A stretch of 64,000 bases of DNA, taken from Elysia crispata (Eukaryota; Mollusca; Gastropoda; Plakobranchidae). The position numbers and the translations under genes are program-made. A model generated the notes under the pieces. It did not search any database and was not told the origin of the DNA. It was given only the letters and a program-made list of their open reading frames with translations. Every line of letters starts with the position of its first letter. The stretch's first letter is position 1. Shown here piece by piece: positions 58,635-64,000 of this stretch. The stretch covers positions 1-64,000 of the forward strand of contig JAWDGP010003398.1 of the NCBI GenBank assembly GCA_033675545.1. The letters are read 5' to 3'.

Positions 58635-59793
58635 GAAAAAAGAGATGCATCTCATGTGAAAGTGAGGGAGAAGGCAAAGAGGGAATTCGAGAAAGAGAAA
58701 GGAAGGAAAAAAAAAAAAGAAAGTGCATATAATAAATCATTGCCTAGCCAAATCACTTTGAACATGCTGATGTGACTTGCCCATGTATTTCAGTATCTTT
58801 CATATTGTAGCCATCATGTTATTTCGTTTCCCTGTCTATTTTTGATTGCAAGAAAAAAGGTATGTATTGTCTGAATTTGGCAGTGCCAATTGACTGCGCT
58901 CTCCCTTTCCCTCCCCATTCCTCCTTACCTCTACTACAATGTATTCATAAATTCAGCGCAGCAAAATAAATTGTATAAGTCATTATTTGCTGAGAGCAGG
59001 TGATTAAGAGAAGATTGCACTAAATAAAAATGACTGTTTAACTGGGCACCTCCAAATCAATCTTACCCATTTCTTTCTTTTATCTTTTAAAAAAATACAA
59101 TAGGAAGCTCCACAATGTAATCCAGTCCCAGAGAGAACTGCTGCTTACACGCAGATGAACAATTACAACATGAATAAATATGTTCACAACAGCATCACCA
59201 ACCACACTGTGGTAAATATTCAGCTTCCAAAAAATTCTTGTGAGGCCCCTGATGTTGCAGCAAGTAGTAAAAGTCAGGAGCATCAGAGCGCCGTGAGCTT
59301 CACCAGGTGGTTCTTCTCTCTTCTCAACTCGCACAACCCTAATATGGGCCTATCAAAAAATGACTTTGGACCGCAGCACTTCTGGAGGAATGCCCAAATG
59401 CGTCTTGAGATGATAACTCAGGGGAAACATGTCTCTGAGACCTTTGAAGGTGCTGAAGCTGTGGCTGGGAAGCTGCTGTCCTTCCCTGTGTCCGACAGAC
59501 TTCTCTTCTCTCCAAGTGATAGTGTTGATGGTCTTAAAATCACAACAGATGCATTTGGGAGAAAAGTAATTTTGGTATGTGGATTAGTTCATAAAGATGG
59601 TATCTGTGTAGGTTATTTTTGCCAAACCTTTGGGCTCATAGGAGATCCTGCAATGAATAATACATACAAAGTGAGGGTAACAATGCTAAAAATGAATGAA
59701 AATAGGGGGCAGTCACCTTTAGCTCTGACTTTTGATAATGATGCGGCAGTTATGGAAGATTTGACGGTATCTGCAGTAAAATTTTCCCAATAA
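55643..59793 (+). CDS. C3orf38 homologue (DUF4518 protein)
   Basis: Three GT-AG exons join in phase to 342 residues: 55643-55763, 56335-56552 and 59104-59793 (TAA). Human C3orf38 has 329 residues. The N-terminal third is helical and charged, with LLPDEDIF and then the family pattern of a hydrophobic helix followed by FFKRRKISKDLLLKYIYKK (about 55-73). The large last exon holds the C-terminal domain: GPQHFWRNAQMRL, LLFSPSDSVDGLKIT, and VHKDGICVGYFCQTFGLIGD followed by NTYKVRVTMLKM. This order and these motifs match the vertebrate protein. Human C3orf38 is annotated only as possibly involved in apoptosis; the molecular role is unknown. No signal peptide or membrane segment is visible, so it is likely intracellular. 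The start ATG is the first in its exon; an additional upstream coding exon is not excluded. Confidence 0.87.
57620..58170 (-). pseudogene. Non-LTR retrotransposon 3' end (copy 2), in intron 2 of the C3orf38-like gene
   Basis: Aligns with about 1660-2200: CTCGTCCTAC, GTCCATCCAACATCTTTCCT and the CCTTCCATCATTCCA block recur in the same order. The adjoining TGAT/ATCA tail (about 57621-57652) is also shared. It is 5' truncated, frame-broken and inverted relative to the host gene. Confidence 0.7.
58550..58631. repeat. (AT)n microsatellite
   Basis: Pure AT run of about 75 bases in intron 2 of the C3orf38-like gene, the only long AT dinucleotide tract in the window. Confidence 0.95.
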
Positions 59794-62700
59794 TGCTGTT
59801 AATAAATTGTCAAGGATAGGGTCAGAAAAAGTAGATATTCAATAGTACCTACTAGCTTTGTCATAATTCTGATTTGATTTTGTGATATTGAATATGATGG
59901 ATATGAGACAGATTTTTACTCAGTTACATTGCTTACAATTTAATGCTGCAGTACTGTAAAACAAAAAAACTTAAATTTGAGGAGATCCAGAACAGACTCG
60001 AGTCTCCATGACATAAACAATCAATTGTATCATTTCTGTCATATGTTGCTTTAACAAGAATGAGTTTTTATTCAGATTTTGTATGCAGTTTTCAGAAGTC
60101 AAAAAATTGGGCTTATTTTTCAGGATATGAGAAACTGTTTGCTTTATTTGATTTTCCAGCCTTAAGTCAAAGGCTTTACTTTTTTTGTTAATATTTTAGT
60201 CTCTTTGGCTTCTGAGACTTTTTTCCTGCTTTATTAAAGTTTTCCTAATGGTTTGTGTATGATTGTTATCTGTAAAAGAGGAAGGCAGAATTACTATTAA
60301 TATTACTGTAAAGGATTATAAAAATCAAACATGATTGCCTATTCAAATGAACAGGGGGGGATGACATCAACATTGAAAAAATGCAAACTTCACAAAAATA
60401 ACAGACTTATATCCTCCAGTGCCATGCAATTGCACCGAAGAAAAGCAAACTTAAAAACAATGAACAGGTGAGGAAGTTACTAACATAAATAAAAAAAAAA
60501 TTCATAACAATAACAGATCTATCTCCGACAAAGCCATATGATTGCAATAATTAAAGGAAGCTTTACAACAATAACGGATATATATTTCTTCCAGAAGCAC
60601 TCATAGCACAGTTTTAAAATATATCAAACCTAGAGACATTGGAATTCTTCTCACGTTTTCATGGAGACATCCCTATCAGATTTCAGTCAAATAGAAAACT
60701 GTTACACTTTTTGATTTGCATAGATTAAAACAGATTTGCAACTTTTTGCAATAAGCTTTTAACTAGCAGTTTGTAAACAAACCACTTTGTTCCAAACTTT
60801 ATTTTTGCTTGCAGGAACCTTTGTTTCTACTTTTCTAGCTCATAGTTTGTGGGCCCTTTTTTTTTTGTTCAACATTTTGCCATTTTATGGGCCTTACATG
60901 CCTGTATACTATGTCTTTCAATCATGCTGCTTTGTCTTATTTTATGTACATGCTGACAGTTAAAAGATTTCACTGTCAATACTGGTAGTACCAGTAGAAA
61001 GCTCGAAGACATTGTATTTCTCTCTCTTTCTCTCTCACTATCTGTGTGTCTGTCTGTCTTTCTTCTCTGAGACTGTTTCCTTTATAATATACTTATATAC
61101 ATGCATATATCATTGCTCTTTCACATGTCTTTTTAGGCCTTTAAATGTATAATTAAAACTATAAACTTTTTAAATAAAATTCTTTGTTGAAAATAAAAAA
61201 TATGTATTGTATATGTACATGTATTGCTTTATTCAACCCTTATGCATGTGGGACAATTCTGGTCTACATGTGCCTCATAAACATAGAACATGTTAGAGTA
61301 GTTTTATATCTATATTAAAGCAGTTGAACACTTAATTCTCTATTTATCAATATTTCACTAGGAGTGAAGTGATGTTTATAACCCTGGAGTACCAAAAATT
61401 AAGCTAAATATTTGAACACTGTATCAAGTATGATTCTGTTAAGATGATGAAACAGAACTGGTTTTTTTTAAACTTAAAATTGGTTTCCTTATGTTGTGTG
61501 CCTATTGACAATAAGTTTCAACAGAGTTCAAACTCTTAAGCCCTGAGTATTAATGGAATGATTTAATCCACTGCCCTAACTACATTCTTTAATTCAAACT
61601 AGTGGCATTTTCATCTTATGTCACATTTATGGTACAGCTAAGAATATAAGACAAATTTCCTTCCATTTGCAATGAGAAATGAATTCGAAGGAAAACAAAT
61701 CTAGTCAATCCAATGTTACCGACAATTAAATATTTTAAGATTAAACAACAATAAGGCTACATTGGTGTTGAATTGCGCATGCATTATGCGTTACGTGGCA
61801 CTTAATCAATCAGATTTGCAAAGAATGGCTTCTACAACTCTTTAGTACGAAAAATATCTATTGAGAAGAATCTGACACACTGTTAGACTTTATGCACTTC
61901 GGTCCATACTTAAACCACACATACCCAGGTGCGTGGTATGGACACATTACAATTTACATTAAAAAACATTCCAATAACTCAGAAGGAGATAAAATGATGG
62001 ACTAAGAGGAATTATGCTGAAAGCAGAGTTGTAGTTCTAGTTGTTTAACTTCCCTTTTATCTCCTAAAATTTTATTCAGTGAAGGGAGCTTAAAGGAACA
62101 AGAAGAATAGGAAAAAAAATTGGTTGTCAGATCATGAAGTATCTTTGGGGTTCACAGGACCAGCAAGAAGGATACATCATGCATGCACCAAATTTAAAAA
62201 AAAAGAAATTTGAAAACAGAAAATCCAATAAAATCTCTAAAATTATCTACTCCTAAGAGACAGCTGAGTGACTCAGGCACCACTAATAAGAGGGCGACTT
62301 TTCAACTACACAGGCAAAATCTAAAAGAAAACATTTGACATGATGGATTCACTTGTCTTCTTTCAGGCACAATATAAGAATTGAAGTTTTTATCCCTCAC
62401 GAACTGCCAAGCTGGCAGGACCACTATATGTTTTTAACGAAATGCAATGTTTTAGTATTTTTTCTTAGATTTACATGAAAGGGCTGAGTGAATTAAAAAA
62501 AACAACTAAGAGCACATAATATACAAGTATTCTTTCCAACAAGAGATATTCCGGCCAAAAAGATAGTTACATATTTTTATGTAAGAAATTGTAACATGTC
62601 AAAAGCAACAGAGTGCAAAATGAGGAAGAAATTTCGGATTCATGGAATTGAAAAATGAGATCTTTCTAAGGTTTGAGGTCCTAAATGTGGAATTAATGGA

Positions 62701-63166
62701 TACTGGAGATAAAGAATTTTTTTTCTGCTACCCAGAAACAAATTTGCTGGCTTAAAGAAATCAAGAAGTATTCTAAGAGATGTACTAAATGGGATATAGG
62801 CCATGAAGATCAGTCTATTTGTTCTTCTTAAAAAGCGAAATCAGAGTAATTGAAATGGAAACCCTGTACTAAATCAGACAGTACTGGTTATAAAAAGATA
62901 TTTTATTATTTTTAGTGCTGCATTTATAACTGAAAGGTTGATTCTGAAATGCTTTTTTTCCTGGCACGTCAATACAATTAATAAAATCCTATAAACATTG
63001 TGTGTGTGTGTGTGTATATATATATAAACATCGGAATTTGCGTCATACTTTAAAATATTTTTATAAATCCAAACGGTAATGTTAACCTGGTTTGATTGAG
63101 CCTTCAAAAGAGAAAATGTTTCTATTGGTCGGTCGGAGATGGATTAATATCGTCAGCTGTATAAGA
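59794..63166. other. 3' untranslated and intergenic sequence
   Basis: AATAAA words at 59801 (very near the stop) and 61173-61178 could end the C3orf38-like mRNA. No other gene was recognised. Confidence 0.45.
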
Positions 63167-63168
63167 TA

Positions 63169-63320
63169 AGTGCCTAAGTCAGATTTCTTTGTTTTGAGAA
63201 AAACCGAATAGATTTTAATATAATATTTAATACTTAGTTGCGGTATTACAATGTCTAATAAACAACATTGATTATAGTAATGAAAATGTTGTATACACTT
63301 ATAAAAATGACTTAGGCACT
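63169..63320. mobile_element. Small MITE candidate, about 152 bp
   Basis: A perfect 13-base inverted repeat: AGTGCCTAAGTCA at 63169-63181 and TGACTTAGGCACT at 63308-63320. A third partial copy, TGACTTAGGCA, follows at 63403-63413. The interior is AT-rich with no frame. Target duplication is unclear. Confidence 0.45.
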
Positions 63321-63413
63321 AACTTTTTGGACATATAAAAGTAGTACATGTATTCTAGTTTTTCTACTGAATGGCTTACGCATTTCTGTTCAATACAATG
63401 TATGACTTAGGCA

Positions 63414-64000
63414 TTCAGGCGTGGAGTATTGGCGAGGAGTTTATCATAGGACTGATAGCCGAGAGGGTAAACATACTTTGCATAAGAGCAATTATAGTGA
63501 TCTATTTCATTTAATTTTTCAAGCATGGTTACTTCAAAATGAAACGTATGTTTATGGGCTCGCATTATGGGCTGATAATACTTTGAGCTTTAATCTGCTC
63601 AAATTCTGCGATAATGTTTAATAATAGCTTACACTTTGCAAGGTTTGTTGATTTTCAAGGCTAATAGTTCTATGATATGAACTACTTGGATATTGGGTTT
63701 CATTGTGGAAAGAAAAAAAAATTACCAACAAATCGAGCAGTTCAATGCAAAATTTATTTCAAATCGTGTTACAAAAAACCCAAATACATTAAAAGACAAG
63801 GTTTCGGATACAGTGATCTCTACTAATTAAAACAGTTTGACCAAAGAAAAGTGTTCACAAGTTGGAGTCTTGATACGAATAATAAATAATGTGGGTCTAC
63901 GTCATGATTCTCTACCTGTAGCTCAAAGTTAAAATAAGAACATTAAAGAATGACCTCTAGATCTACATCATTACTTAAAAAATATATTTTAGGCACATAG
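63414..64000. other. No gene recognised
   Basis: AT-rich end of the window. The short frame at 63421-63621 has no recognisable domain. Confidence 0.4.

Overview
The window is a stretch of animal nuclear genome. It has multi-exon genes with GT-AG introns, roughly two-thirds A+T background, very abundant microsatellites and several transposon families. The gene and repeat content, including AP-endonuclease-type retroelement ends, PIF/Harbinger with an MADF partner and frequent GATCTAGATCT words, fits a lophotrochozoan, most likely a gastropod mollusc. That placement is inference; no marker in the window proves the species.

Three host genes, all on the + strand, can be assembled with phase-consistent exons. 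(1) 13893-20446: eight coding exons, 488 aa, a type II membrane carbohydrate sulfotransferase of the Sulfotransfer_2 (CHST8-14-like) family. (2) 32501-44335: seven coding exons, 416 aa, a two-pore-domain potassium channel of the TWK/KCNK18-like type, with GYG and GFG filters and a long acidic M2-M3 loop. (3) 55643-59793: three coding exons, 342 aa, a homologue of human C3orf38 (DUF4518). They look like independent genes, with no sign of shared function.

The rest is mostly transposon-derived or simple sequence. A PIF/Harbinger element (5734-9444, TTA target duplication) carries a broken DDE transposase on + and a broken MADF/BESS DNA-binding partner on -; the two 3' regions overlap in antisense. 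Mariner A (21617-22990) has perfect 30-bp terminal repeats and a single in-frame stop. Mariner B (39162-40544) has an intact 373-aa DD34D transposase and sits in the K2P intron that splits the first selectivity filter, nested inside an older relic related to mariner A. Other elements are a 504-bp piggyBac-like MITE with four GGGTCA palindromes (3708-4211), two 3' ends of one non-LTR family (about 1660-2720 and 57620-58170), an LTR-element gag relic on the - strand (about 52060-54790) interrupted by a pogo/Tc1-like MITE (53380-53769), two further MITE candidates, a tRNA-derived SINE, and three recent duplications of 281, 288 and 443 bp.

Compound trinucleotide tracts and GA/CT tracts account for nearly all the long low-complexity open frames. 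I found no CRISPR array, rRNA or convincing functional tRNA gene. The most informative items are the nested mariners in the K2P filter intron, the two-gene Harbinger with its antisense overlap, and the unclassified 288-bp repeat.
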